From: Cyanophora paradoxa
Lineage: Eukaryota; Glaucocystophyceae; Cyanophorales; Cyanophoraceae
DNA: 64,000 bases
Assembly (NCBI GenBank): GCA_004431415.1
Contig: QPMI01000283.1
Coordinates: 1-64,000 of the forward strand
Direction: 5' to 3'
Positions 20,901 through 32,292 of this stretch are shown here, in pieces. The translations under genes were made by a program, and so were the position numbers. Numbering within the stretch: the first letter of the stretch is position 1; the number at the start of each line of letters is the position of its first letter. The notes beneath the pieces are model-generated. The model searched no databases. It worked only from the letters and a program-made list of their open reading frames with translations, and had not been told where the DNA came from.

Positions 20901-23900
20901 GCGGGCCGGCGGCCACGCGCCCGGCGGGCCCACCAGATGATGAAGGCCATGAGAGCGCCCTGCGCGGCGTCGCCGATCAGGCGGGGCCGGCGGGCGCGGG
21001 GAAGGCTGGGTGGGCGTGCCATGCCGCGATTTGTCGCGGGGTCGGGGCACTTGACGCAGTCGTAGTCCCCGCGCCGCCCGTACCCCTCCTGGCACACCGT
21101 GCACAGCGGGCCTCCGAAGCTGCCGCCCCCGCCCGCGTCGAACGAGCTGTGGCGGCCGCGGGGCGGGCGAGGGGGCGGGGGCGGACCCCTCGGCGCAGGG
21201 GGTGTGGTTGCGGGCGAGGGCGGCGGCGTTCGGGACGCCGACCGCCGGCGCCAGGCACTGACCCTGCCGCCCCGCCCGCCCCGCGTCGGGATTGCGAGGG
21301 CGGCGGGGGCGGGGGCGGGTGCCGGGGGCTGGCGCACGTTGAGGCACTTGATGAAGGTGGTGGCGTTGTAGGAGGACTGCCAGTACCCCTCCGCGGGGCG
21401 CAGCAGGTCGCCCCCGAAGCATGCCCCGCCCCGCGGGCACCTGCCCGCGCCAAACCCAAGCCCCGCCTTACGCACGGCGAGGCGGGGCGGGGCGGGGCGA
21501 GGCGGGGCGCTGGGCGCACGGGCGGCACTCGGTGGCGTCCTTGAGGGCGTTGTCGAGGAGGGAGTAGCTGCCAGGCGGGCACCAGGTGCACACCGAGCTG
21601 AGCGGCAGCTGCACCTCGCCCACCACGCACCCCCGCAGCGGCACCTCCACCGCCGCCCGCAGCGCCGCCCGCCCCGCCGCTTGCAGCACGAACGTGATCC
21701 GCTGCCGCCCCGCGTCAGGGGCGCCCGCGCGTGCGTGGGGCGGGGCAGGGCGCGGGGCGGGGCGGACGGGGGAGGAGCCCGGGCGGGAGATGACGACGAG
21801 GGCGTCGAAGGTCGCCACGCCGCGCACCGTCGCCGCCACCACGCTCCCCTTCAGCGCCGCCTCCCCCGCCCCCGTCCCGTTCCACGCCGCGGGGGCGGCG
21901 GGGCCGTCGAGGTCGGCGAGGGCGGCGGCGTCGAAGGCTTTCACCGCGCTCCCGGAGTCGGAGAGCAGGCGCGCCCCGTACCCGTCCACCAGCTCCGCCG
22001 CGAACGCCACCGCCTCGCCCGACGCCGGCCGCCCCGTCGCCAGCGCCACCCGCAGCGCCTTCTCCTCCGTCCCGCACCCCGCCCCGTACCCCGCCGCGTT
22101 GCCGGCGAGGGCGGCGCAGGGGGCGGGGCGAAGGCGGGGCAGCGGGGGCCGGGGCGGGGTCGGAGAGGAAGAAGGCGCCGCCGCCGGCCCGCGCCGCGTT
22201 CCCCGCCACCGACGCTGCCGCGAGCGAGACGGCGTCGCAGTCCGGGGGCAGGGCGAGGTGACCGGCGCCGCCCCGCTCGGCGGCGTTCCCCTCGAGGGCG
22301 GTGCCGGCGACCTCGAGGCGCGCCCAGGCCCTCCCGCGGCGGGGGCGCCGTACGCGAAGCCGCCCCGTTGCGGGCGCCGCGATTGCCGGCGAGGGAGCCG
22401 CCCACGAGGCGCAGCGCGCCGCCCGAGACGTGCGCGCCGCCCCCGTCCGTCGCGTTGTTGCCCGCCACGGCGGCGAGGGCCACGCGCAGGCCGCCCGACG
22501 AGAGGAGGATGCCGCCGCCGGCCCCGCCGGCCCGGTTGCCCGACACCGCACCGCCCTCCACCGCCGAGCGCTCGCAGCTCGTCGCCACCCGCAGCGCCCC
22601 GCCGTCCCCGCTGCGCGCGGGCGCGTGAGGCGGGGTGGGGCGGGTGGGGCGGGTGGGGCGGGGCGGGGCGGACGCGGCGACGTTGGCCTCGAGGGTGCAG
22701 GCGACGAGGGCGACGCAGGCGGCGTCGGCGACGTCCACGCCGGCCCCGGCGCCCCCGCCCCGCCCGTCCGAGACCCGGTTGCCCGCCACGCGCGAGGCCG
22801 CCGCGGCGAAGGCGCAGGCGCCGGCGGCGGAGACGGCGCCGCCGCGGTCGCCGGCGGCGTTGCCGGCGAGCGTCGCCCCGTCGCGTTCACCGCCGCGTCG
22901 TCGGCGCAGTGCAGCGCCCCGCCGCGCTGCGCGGCCCGGTTGCCGCCCGCCGCCGTCTCCGCGAGCGTCACCGCCGCCGCGTGCAGCGCCGAGATCGCCC
23001 CCTGCGCCGCCCCCGGCGCTCGGGGCGAGGCGTGGCGCGGGGCTGAGGCGGGGGCGGACCCCCTGGGCGGCGGCGTTGGCGCGGAAGGAGGAGGCGGTGA
23101 CGGCCACGCGGGTCGAGCGCGTCACCGAGAGCGCCCCCTGCGCCCGCCGCCCCCCGTCGGAGCGCGTCGGGGGGCGTCCTGGGCGACGCGGAGCGGGGCG
23201 GGGCGGGGGCGCGGGGCGGCGCACGCCGGAGACGGTGGCGGTGTTGTTCTCGAAGGAGCAGGCGGCGAGGGCGTTGCGCGTGCCCGGCGAGGTGATGGCG
23301 AGGGCGAGGGCGCCCCCCGCCGAGTCGTACCCGACCGCACCGTTCCCCACGAAGGCGCTCCGCTCGGCGGCCACGCTCGCGTCGCCCTCGGCGGCGACGG
23401 CGCCGCCGTCCGAGTGGGAGTGGCAGCCGTGCAGCTCGGCCCCCGCGAGGGCGAGGGCGGCGGAGGAGACGAAGATGGCGCCGCCGGGCCCGTCGCTCGA
23501 GGCGCCGTGCACGCTCGAGTTCTCCACGCGCAGCGCGCACCGCCCCGCGAGGGCCACCGCGCCCCCGGCCCCCGTCGCCGCGCTCCCCTCGAGGGCCACG
23601 CGCGTGAGCAGCACGTGGGCGGTGCCGCCGGCGAGAGGGCTCGGGACGGTGGCGGCCGAGGCGCCGGCGGGGGCGCAGTCGGTGACGGCGGCGAAGCCAC
23701 CGTGGGCCTGGGGGCGGAGGTGGCGGTGCGGGCGGCGGTGGAGTCGGCGAGGGCGACGACGGCGCCTGCGAGGTAGAGGGCGCCCCCGCCCTGCGCCCCC
23801 CACGCCCCGTTGATGGCGAGGCGCCGCGCCGTCACCGCCGTCGGGGCCGCCGCGTAGAGGAAGCCGCCGCGGTCCGCCCGCGAGTCCGTCGCCGCCACGT

Positions 23901-26900
23901 CCTCCAGCGAGAGGCTCACCCGCGCCGAGGCGTCCCCGGCGTAGATGGCGCCCCCGGCGCCCGTGCCGGAGCCGTCGGGGGCGGCGGCGGAGCTGCGGGC
24001 GAAGGTGGAGGCGAAGAGGTGGAGGGCGGCGGGGCGGATGGTGGCGAGGCCGGCGGCGTCGCGGGAGGGGAAGCCCCCGAAGGAGAGGGCGCCCCCGAGG
24101 AGCGCCGCGTTCCCCTCGAAGGTCAGCCCCGCCAGGCTCCCGCTCGTCCCGTCCACCACCCACGCCCCGCCCCCGTGGCCCAGCCCCGCGCTGTTGTTCA
24201 CGAACCGCGTGCCCCGCAGCACCAGCAGCTCCGCCCGCTTCACCGAGAGCGCCCCGCCGCCGCCCGGGGTGCCGGGCGCGAGGGCCCCGCCGCCGGCGCC
24301 GAGGCCGTTGGCGTTGCGGAGGAAGGAGGAGCCGTCGATGGACACGAGCTCGGCGACCTCCACGTGCAGCGCCCCGCCTGCCCCGCCCCGCCCCGCCTCA
24401 GCGACCCCGCCCGAGCGCCACAACCCGGGCCAGCGCTGGGCACCGCCGAGGACGTAGTAGCTGCCGGCGAGGGGCGGGCTCCCGGCGGGCAGCTCCGCGA
24501 AGTTGTCGGCGAAGAGGCAGCCCTCGACGCGCACCTCCCCGCTGTAGACCACCTGCACCGCCCCGCCCCCGGCGATCACCGCCCCCGGCGAGTACGTGTT
24601 GCACTGCCCCCCGCCCGGGTCAGCCGGCGGCCGAAGGGAGCGGGGGCCTGGGCGGGGCGGGGCGGACGGAGAGGAAGGCGTTCTCGGGCCCGTAGGCGGG
24701 GTTGCGCAGGGGGCAGTCCTCGGGGGTCCCCACTGCGCGCGGCAGGGGGCGCGAGGCTCAGGGGCGGGCAGACGGGGCGGGGCGGGGGGCGGGGGAGCGG
24801 ACGGCGGCGGTTGCGGCGGAACTCGACGTCGCGGAGGAGCACGCGGCGGGCGAGCCGCACCCGCAGCGCGCCCCCGGGGCCCGAGCAGCCGACGAAGCGG
24901 CTCTCCTCCACCGCCACCGTCAGCCGCGCGTCCCGCCCCGCCAGGTCCCACCCCCGCGGGTTGAAGAGCAGGCACCCGGGCACGGCGTAGGCCCCCGCGG
25001 GGGCGGCGCCATTGAGCCAGGTGATGCCGCGGATGCGGATGCCGCGGGCGAAGGAGTTGACGAAGGCGGTGGGGGCCCCCGCCGAGGCGCAGTCGATGGC
25101 CGTGTAGTCGCGGCCGCGCAGGCCGACGACGCTGATCTCGTAGGGCGTCGTCGTGTTGCCGAGCACGTCCCCGTCGGGCCCCCCGCAGAAGCCGGGGCCC
25201 TCGTAGCGCCCCGGCAGCAGCGCGATGCTCGTCCCCGCCGCCACGCCCCGCGCCGCCCGCAGCAGCGTCGCGTACGGGCGCGCGAAGGAGCCGTCCCCGC
25301 CGGCGTCGCTCCCCCCGGGCGCCACGTACACCGCCCTCCTCCCCTCCCCCTCCGCCAGCGCCGCCGGCATCGGGCAGAAGCCGCACACCCCGCTCCCGGG
25401 GTACGCCGCGCCGGCGCCGGTGCAGTCGCCGGCGCGGAGGGCGGCGGCGGCCGCGGCGGGGAAGGAGGGGAGGGCGGCGCAGTCGGGGTCGAGGGCGCCG
25501 CAGCCGCAGTCGCAGACGCCGTCGGCCCAGCGCGCGTGCCCGCACTTCCACCCCGCCTCCGTCACCGCGCAGTTCTCCCCATAGAACCCCGCCTCGCACC
25601 TGCCGCCCCCTCAGCGCCGGCCGCCCCCGCCGGGAGGGGAGGGGGGGCGGGGGCGCATGCGCACTGGCACTCGCCGCGCACGCAGGCGCCGTGGCCGGAG
25701 CAGCCGCCGCGGGGGCAGGTGACGGAGCGGTAGCTCGCCCCCGCGAGGGGGTTCGCGTTGGAGGCCCCGCTCGCGAAGGTCACCGCGAGGGCCGCCCCCG
25801 AGCCCTTCACCGTGCCCCCCGGGTACCCGCTCTCGGCGCGCAGGAGGACGGGGGCGGCGGCGTCGGGCCCGTCGTGGACGGCGAGGGTGTCCCCCGGGGC
25901 GAGGGCGGCGGCGAGGGCGGGGAGGGTGAGCCACACGGAGTCGTACCCCGCGGCGCGCTGGTCCAGCAGCCACGCGCATGCCGCCGCCGGGGCGGGCGGG
26001 GCGAAGGCGGCGGTGACGGAGGGGGCGGCGGGGGCGGCGAGGGGGACGGGCGCGGGCCCGCAGAAGCCGGTCTCGCGGGCGTAGGCGGCCTCGAAGCCGG
26101 GCCCGACGCCCTCCCCGTCCGACGCGAAGGCGACGTAGAGGGCCGGGCCCGAGGAGCGCAGCTCCAGCGGCCCGGCGCCCGCCCCCGCCAGCTCCCCCAG
26201 CAGCGGCGCCCCGGCGTCCGCCCCGTCGTGCACGGTGACCGTGTCCCCGGGGCCCAGCTCGAGGCGCGAGAAGCGGAGCACGATGGAGCCGGCGGCGGCG
26301 GCGGGGGCGATGCGCCAGGCGCAGGCCATGCCGTTGACGTAGGTCCCGCCGGCGGCGCCGTCGGAGAGTGTGCCGGCGTCGGCGGTGAGGGCGGCCTCGC
26401 CGGCGCAGAGGGCGCCCCCGCCGGCGGTCTCGTAGGCCACGGCGAAGGAGGGGACGGGCCCCGCGAGGGCCGCCCCCGAGGTCGCCACGTAGGAGAGGTA
26501 GACCGAGGAGGAGGTCGAGGTGTACGCCAGGCCGGCGGCGGGGCCCGTGAGGGCCGCCATCAGCAGCCCGCCGGCCGCCGAGGGCGGCGGGCCGTCGTAG
26601 AGGGACAGGAAGTCCCGCCCAGGGGCCCCCTCGAAGCGGGCCACGGTCACCCGGACCGCCGCCGGGGCGCCCCCGCCGGGCGCCAGCCGCCACGTGCAGC
26701 GGAGCAGGGGGAAGGCGGGGTCGGCGGCGGGGCCCGAGCCCGGCAGCGCGCGCACGGCGAAGGGGTCGCCGGCCCCGGCCGCCCCGCGGAAGACGGCCCC
26801 CGGGCCGGGCGGGGCGTCGGCGCCGGCGATGCAGTCGGCGGGGCCCCAGGCGAGGGCGAGGGCGGGGGCGGGGCGGCCCGGGGAGCGGAGGAGCTCGAGG

Positions 26901-29414
26901 GTGAAGGGGGCGCCGGAGCGGGAGAGGAAGGTGGAGGGGCGGGCCTCGCGGGGGTCCAGCGAGCCCCGGAAGGTCGCCACCAGCGCCGCCTCGTCCCGCC
27001 CCGCCCCCTCGAACAGCCGCACCCGGTCGAGCTCGTCCCCCGAGAGCGACAGTAGCGCCAGCGCGAACGGCCCCGCCGCCTCCGGCGCCACCGTCCACAC
27101 CGTGCACGCCGCCTCCGCCGCCGCCCCCGCCAGCTCCGCCCGCCCCCTCGCCCCCGTGAAGGAGCGCGCCGCGCACGCCACCGCCCGGTACTGCGCGACG
27201 ATGCCCGTGTAGGGGTACGCGTCGCCGACGCGGGGGCCCGGGTCGGCGGCGAAGCGGAGGGCCATGCCGCGGACGCCCGGCGGCGTGGCGAGGGCGAAGG
27301 GCAGCGCGAGGCCGCTGTACCCCGCCAGCAGCTCCGCCCCTGGGGCGTCCAGCGCCGTGCCGGCCCAGACGCTGAGCGTGTCCTTCCCGTGCACGCTCTC
27401 GAAGCTCGAGAAGCTGAGGAGGAGCACGTCGTAGGGGCCCGGCGGGTCGATCACCCACTCGCAGGCCGCCCCGGGCGCGTAGGCGACGCCGGTCGGAGTG
27501 CTGTGGATGGTGCCGGCGGGGGCGGTGAGGGTGGCGGGGCCGGCGCAGGCGGCGAGCGGGGCGGGCGCGAGGGCGAGGCGGAGGGCGACGGCGGCGTCGA
27601 AGGCGAGGCTCGCGGGGAAGAGCTCCAGGAGCAGCTCGTCCCCCGCCGTCACCGCCGCCGGCAGCCTCTGGGCCGCCGCCCCCAGCGCGGGGTCCGCCGG
27701 CAGGCGCCGCGAGGAGGCCCCCGCCAGCACGCGCGCTCCGGGCGCCCGCGACGGGTCCGTCACCTGCGCCGGCCCCCGCGAGGGTGAGCGGGGGCGGGGG
27801 CGGGCCGGGGCCGGGGGCGGGGGGGCGGGCCTTGAGGAAGCCGGCGGCCATGAGGTCGAGGGCGAGGAGCTGCACGGCGATCGCCTGCCCGCCCCCGCCC
27901 CCGCCCGCCACCGGCAGCACGGCGCGCACGCCCCGCCCTCCAGCTCCGCCCGTCCCACGCTCAGCTCCGCCGGCACCCCGCCCAGCACCCGCGTCGCCGT
28001 GCAGTCCGCTGCCGCCCGCGGCCCGCACCGTGAGCGGCCGCGTCGGGCGGGGCGGGGCGGGGCGGGGCGGGGCGGGGCGGGGCGGGCCGGTGCTCCAGGC
28101 GGCGGAGAAGGAGGAGCCGGGGCCGGGGACGTAGGCGAAGAGGAAGAGGGCGCCGTCCCCCACGAAGACCGCCCCGGGCGCGGGGGCCGTCCCCTCCGCC
28201 CCCGCGAAGCGCGCCAGCGGCCGCCCGTTGCGGTCCGTCCCCGCGAAGAGCTTCAGCACCGCCCCCGGCGCCAGGCTCGCCCCGCTGAAGCTCAGCGTCA
28301 CCGCGTCCCTCCCCGACGCCTCGAGCCTCCAGGCGATGCAGGTGGGGGAGGAGTCGGAGGGGAGGAGGGCGATGGAGCCCGAGCCCGGGGCGGTGTCCAC
28401 CACCGTCAGCGGCGCGCACGCCTCGCTCGCGATGTGGTAGCTCCACCGGCTGTAGTCCCCCGCCTTGTTGCTCCACCACATCACCGACGCCGGCGCCCGC
28501 ACAGCATCCACCGCGCCCAGGTGCGTCTGCGACGCGTCCTGCGCGCTCACCGGCGTGTACTGATCGTAGATGGTGTTCCCCCAGTTGCTCGCCAGCTCAG
28601 TCCCCGTCACCTGCCGACGGCGGCGGGCGCATGCATGTGGTCAGACCACATGTACATTAAGCGCCGCGCGCGCGCGCCCGCAGGCCGCAGGCCGCGGCTG
28701 CGCACTATCGTCAACTCGTCCCAGTCGCTGCCGAGCAGGACGAGGTTGTGGATCTTGAAGCCGATCTGCAGCGTACGATCAGGAGGCAGCGCTAGCACTG
28801 TGTGCATACGCATGCGAGCGAGCTGAAGCGGCGGTGCGAGATCGCGCACCTCGCACTGCGTCTCCACGCACAGATCCGGCACGACACTCTGCGTACGCGC
28901 CGAGTTAGCTCTAGGGTCCGAAATGCGGCGGCCGCACAGTTCTAGAGCAATCAGACGCGCCCAGTGGCACCAACGCATCACCACATCGCCCTGGAGGCAG
29001 CAATGAGATACAGCGAGGACGGCGTACGCGCGCTTCACTGACCTGCGTCCCGCCCTCGAGCACGCCGCTCTCTGCCGTGAGTGTCGTGTCGCCCCGGCAG
29101 TACCCGCCTTCGCCGCCGACGAAGCTGAGAAAGGAAGTACATGCCAGGGCCGCCAAGAGGAGTACCAGAGAACGCCCACAGCGAGCGGCTGCAGGATCTC
29201 CCTCAAGGGGACCTTTCCGTGCTCGAGCTCGGCCGACCGAAGCCGCTCCGGATCCGGCGGTGGATGGCGGGCTGGGCACTCTTCGTGGTCCAATCCCACG
29301 AACTGGAGCCCCAACGTTGAGATCCGTCGAGCTGTAGGCATGTTTGTTTCTCGAAGTGCACAGCGAGCCGGTCCACGCTCGCGGTAACCCGCCGCGGCCG
29401 CCGCCTTCGTTCAT
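17992..29414 (-). CDS. Giant CUB-EGF-PMP repeat-7TM surface protein
   Basis: A very large secreted/membrane protein, stop TAG at 17992-17994. Near the N-terminus a hydrophobic signal segment (SLVLLLAALACTSFLSFVGG) precedes GYCRGDTTLTAESGVLEGGT. Several CUB-like domains follow (about 28,500-25,750; e.g. TLTAPAGTIHSTPTGVAYAP, GDTLAVHDGPDAAAP). Then an EGF-like CPRGGCSGHGACVRGECQC, a pectin-lyase-like segment (RRAVYVAPGGSDAGGDGSFA) and many PMP-type GGA(I/L) repeats (about 24,600-22,000). Cysteine-rich GCC2/GCC3-type repeats follow (VCTWCPPGSYSLLDNAL, LCTVCQEGYGRRGDYDCVKC). At least six membrane helices come next (e.g. ARLVFILLLPIFVSIFPGLV; VRKLVIGFVVVFFEG). The tail ends DELETLVQTL. The PMP part has few introns; the ends have many. 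The start is uncertain (MNEGGGRGG at 29414, or an unseen upstream exon). It could be a receptor or channel; unproven. Confidence 0.75.
28045..28087. repeat. (GGGGC)n microsatellite inside a GC-AG intron
   Basis: About eight consecutive GGGGC units on the plus strand, which is the 5' arm of an inverted-repeat intron on the coding minus strand (donor GCCCGCCCCG). The G-rich DNA strand has G-quadruplex potential. It is the longest such tract noticed in the window. Confidence 0.75.
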
Positions 29415-29871
29415 CTACGGGAGGCTGCTTGCTATTTTATTGATCTGGGATATACATCTCCGAGCAGCTGCAGCAGTTGATGATGAAGAGCTCGAGTATC
29501 CGTCGACGTCGGCGCTGGGCCCGGCCCAGAATCCTGGACGACGCCGCGGCCGCAAGAGCAAGTCTCGAGGAGGAGCGTAAACAGATCGCGATGAGGCCTA
29601 GGCCTAGGTCGGTAGCGACGCCAAGAGACACTCCTGCTGCGGCCCCGTTTGCTTCTAGAACGAAGTGCTGCTGCCCGACGCTTTGGGGAAATTATTGCAG
29701 TTGGACCAGGATCGAGTCTGGACTCTGGATAGAAAGCCACCTCGATCCGGATCCGATCGATATATCGAGCACCGCAATTAATGAGCGCTAGCTGGATCGG
29801 CAATGAACGTACCCTGGCAGGGGGGAAAGGGAAGCAAGTGGGTACACATCGTGAGCCCGCAGTTCGGGTCG
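29415..29871. promoter_or_regulatory. Divergent promoter region, giant CUB gene / lyase gene
   Basis: About 457 bp of mixed composition. A palindromic GATCGATATATCGA lies near 29755, about 110 bp upstream of the lyase ATG, and could serve as a TATA-like element. There is also an AGGCCTAGGCCTAGG duplication near 29595. The assignment is inference. Confidence 0.35.
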
Positions 29872-31512
29872 ATGCATATGCATATGGCGTCGACGTCGCT
29901 GCTATCGATGCGCACGCGCGCCCTGCAGCCTTCGACCCGGCTGGCAGCAGCGCGAAGGGTCGCCAGCTCCAGCGCACCCCTAGCCGCGACCGCGCCCGTA
30001 GCTACGGTCGCCCTCGCGCCGTACGCGTACGACGCGAAGGCCCTCGCTCGATCGGTGCCGATAATCGGACAGCGCGGCTTCGCCACCGCCGCGAAGAAGA
30101 GTCCAGCAGCGGAGCTGCGGGCGCTCTTCAGCAAGGACGGGTGCTCTTCAGCACAATCCTGCTTTCTTCGACGCTGACGGCTTCGCGCAGCTGCGTCACG
30201 ATCCCCTGCGCCTATGACGCGCTGTCGGCAAAACTTGTCCAGCGCGCTGGCTTCCCCGCGACCTTCATGTCGGGCTTCTGCACGGCAGGCGCGCAATGTA
30301 GCCGGCCTCGGCGACCGTCGGCCGCGCGCGGGGCTGAGCGTCCGATCCGGCGCAGGGGCGCGGCTGGCGTTCCCTGACACGCAGCTCATCAGCTTCGGGG
30401 AGATGCTGGACCAGGGGCGCAACATCTGCGGCGCCGTCAGCATACCGGTCATCGGGGACGGCGACACCGGCTACGGCAACGCGGTGCGAGCCCTCTTCGA
30501 TTTCGCCGCCCGGCGGCGGGGCGGGCGGGCGACGGGGCCGGGGCGGGGGCAGCTGAACGTGAAGCGGACGGTGCGGGAGTACGCGCGGGCCGGCTTCGCG
30601 TGCATCATGATCGAGGACCAGCTCCAGCCGAAGCGCTGCGGCCACACCAAGGCTCGCCCGCCCCCCTGCCCCGACCGCGCCGCGTGCGCGGGGCGAGGGG
30701 GGGCGGGGGCAGGGGAAGGCGGTGGTGGGGCGGGAGGAGGCGCTGGCGCGGGTGCGGGCGGCGGTGGACGCGACGCGCGAGGGCGCCGACATCATGATCC
30801 TCGCCCGCACGGACGCGCGCCAGACCCTCGGCTTCGAGGAGGCCCTCTGGCGCTGCAACGAGTTCCGCAAGGCCCGCCCCGGACCGGGCCCCGGGGGCGG
30901 CGCCGGGCGGGGGGCCTGGGCTGAGGGGCGGGGGCAGCTGGGGGCTGAGATCACGTTCATGGAGGCGCCCGAGTCGGAGGCGGAGATGGCCGAGTACTGC
31001 CGCCGCGTCGACGGCTGGAAGATGGGTGAAGCCCGAGCCCTGACCCTGCTCGAGCATGCCGTAACTCCCTTACTCACGCGTTTGTTTTTTTTCCCCAGCG
31101 AATATGTTGGAATTCGGAAAGACTGTACCCCCCCGTCCCCCGCCCCCCGCCCCCCCTCCTGGTCGCGGCGGCTGAGGCGCGGGCCCGGGCAGCCGATCCT
31201 GCCGAACGAGGCGCTGGGGCGGATGGGCTTCAAGCTGGCGATCTACCCGCTGACGCTGATGTCGGCGTCGGTGAAGGCGATGCAGGAGACGCTCGCGGCC
31301 CTCAAGAAGGGCGACACCCCGCTCGACAAGCTCCTCCCCTTCTCCGAGGCCCGCCCCGCCCCGCCCCCCGCCCCTCCCGGGGCCTGACGTCAACGGGGCG
31401 GGCGGGGCAGCTGCGGGACGTCGTCGGCTTCCCGGAGTACTACGCGGAGGAGGAGAAGTACGCAACCGCCGCCGACCGCGCCGTCGCCCGCGCCGCGCCC
31501 CCGAAGGACTAG
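29872..31512 (+). CDS. Methylisocitrate-lyase / isocitrate-lyase superfamily enzyme, probably mitochondrial
   Basis: C-C bond lyase of the PrpB/ICL superfamily, cleaving a 2-substituted malate or isocitrate to pyruvate or glyoxylate plus a dicarboxylate. Nine exons (29872-30140, 30191-30288, 30356-30483, 30553-30651, 30713-30871, 30938-31025, 31099-31124, 31193-31348, 31411-31512) total 1125 nt, i.e. 374 residues with every junction in frame. Visible motifs: VTIPCAYDALSAKLVQRAGF, the Mg-binding GDGDTGYGNA, the catalytic loop EDQLQPKRCGH (KRCGH as in methylisocitrate lyases), ILARTDAR, and ITFMEAPES. The N-terminus is Ala/Ser/Arg-rich without acids, like a mitochondrial presequence (start at MHMHMAST, 29872; an ATG at 29803 is in frame). 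Four of its eight introns use GC donors. PEP mutase is unlikely because KRCGH is intact. Confidence 0.9.
30289..30355 (+). mobile_element. GC-AG intron 2 of the lyase gene
   Basis: A 67-nt phase-1 intron starting GCGCGCAATG and ending TCCGGCGCAG, with a GGCTGAGCG branch-like site. It joins SGFCTAG to ARLAFPDTQ, a conserved stretch of the family, so the GC donor is well supported. Confidence 0.8.
30652..30712 (+). mobile_element. Introner-like GC-AG intron 4 of the lyase gene
   Basis: A 61-nt phase-0 intron, start GCTCGCCCGCCCCCCTGCCC, end GGGGGGGCGGGGGCAG. It interrupts the catalytic loop between PKRCGHTK and GKAVVGRE. This is a conserved junction, so the GC donor is firm. Confidence 0.85.
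30872..30937 (+). mobile_element. Introner-like GC-AG intron 5 of the lyase gene
   Basis: A 66-nt phase-0 intron between CGC AAG and CTG GGG GCT. It begins GCCCGCCCCGG, has GGCTGAGG as branch-like site and ends GGGGCGGGGGCAG. The ends are complementary over about 7-8 bp. Confidence 0.85.
31349..31410 (+). mobile_element. Introner-like GC-AG intron 8 of the lyase gene
   Basis: A 62-nt phase-0 intron between TCC GAG and CTG CGG GAC. It begins GCCCGCCCCGCCCC and ends CGGGGCGGGCGGGGCAG. A CCTGACG branch-like site gives an in-frame stop on retention. Confidence 0.85.
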
Positions 31513-32292
31513 GCCCGCCCTCCCCCCCACGCGACCACGCCTCCCAACAGACCAGAACGGTCCCCACGGCCGCGGGCAGTGCCGCGTGCGCTTGGTCAAA
31601 TATTGAGGTGGGGTACTCCAAGGCTTATGCTTGCCTACCCCGTTAGGCTTGCCCACCCCGTTTCGCGATCGGTCACGCACAAATTGAAGGGTCGACGTCT
31701 GCTCATCTAGATCTCCCGATCCAGCTCCGAGCTCTTCATGATCACCGAGCGTTAGTGCATGCACGAGAGCCCGGCCCGGATCAATCCGTTGTGAGAACTC
31801 GAAAAATTGAGACTTGGAAGTGAGGAATGCTGCGCGCACGGAATAGACCGTCGGACTTCCGAGTTCCGAAGTTCAACTGTTCCCTTGCAGCGCCTGATCA
31901 TCGGATGGTCGACGTCCGACGGTCATCATGATATCGGATTTGTACATGTAGTCGTACGGTATACGCCGTGACGGGCCGGACTCCGGGACCAAGTGGTATC
32001 AATATCGATGCCCGGCCCGGCGCCGGCGGCCCGCACCAGGGCCCGAGCGGCTAAAAAGCGTGCTAAAGAGCTCAGGCTCCAGGATCCTGACAGTTGAGTT
32101 TTTGCACGTGCAAATTGTTGGCTACAAGCGCCAGTAGCCGTTTCATTCCAGTAGCCGACCAGAGTCAGAGCCCGTGCTTGCAAATTGCTCTGGGCCGCTG
32201 GCGTGCTATTTACGGAAAAGATAGCCGGCGGGAGGGGCGGGGGAGGAGCCAGCGAGAGGGGCAGGAGACAAGGGGACGGGGACGGGGCGGGG
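31513..32292. other. Convergent 3' region, lyase / IQ-motif genes
   Basis: About 780 bp of mixed, lower-GC sequence with no convincing coding exon. It contains an 18-bp tandem pair (GCTTGCCTACCCCGTTAG at 31629 and a near copy at 31647). Probably 3' UTRs and spacer. Confidence 0.5.

Noticed and set aside
30141-30190. Intron 1 of the lyase gene as an introner
   Set aside because: It is a 50-nt GT-AG intron without complementary GC-only ends, so treated as an ordinary intron.
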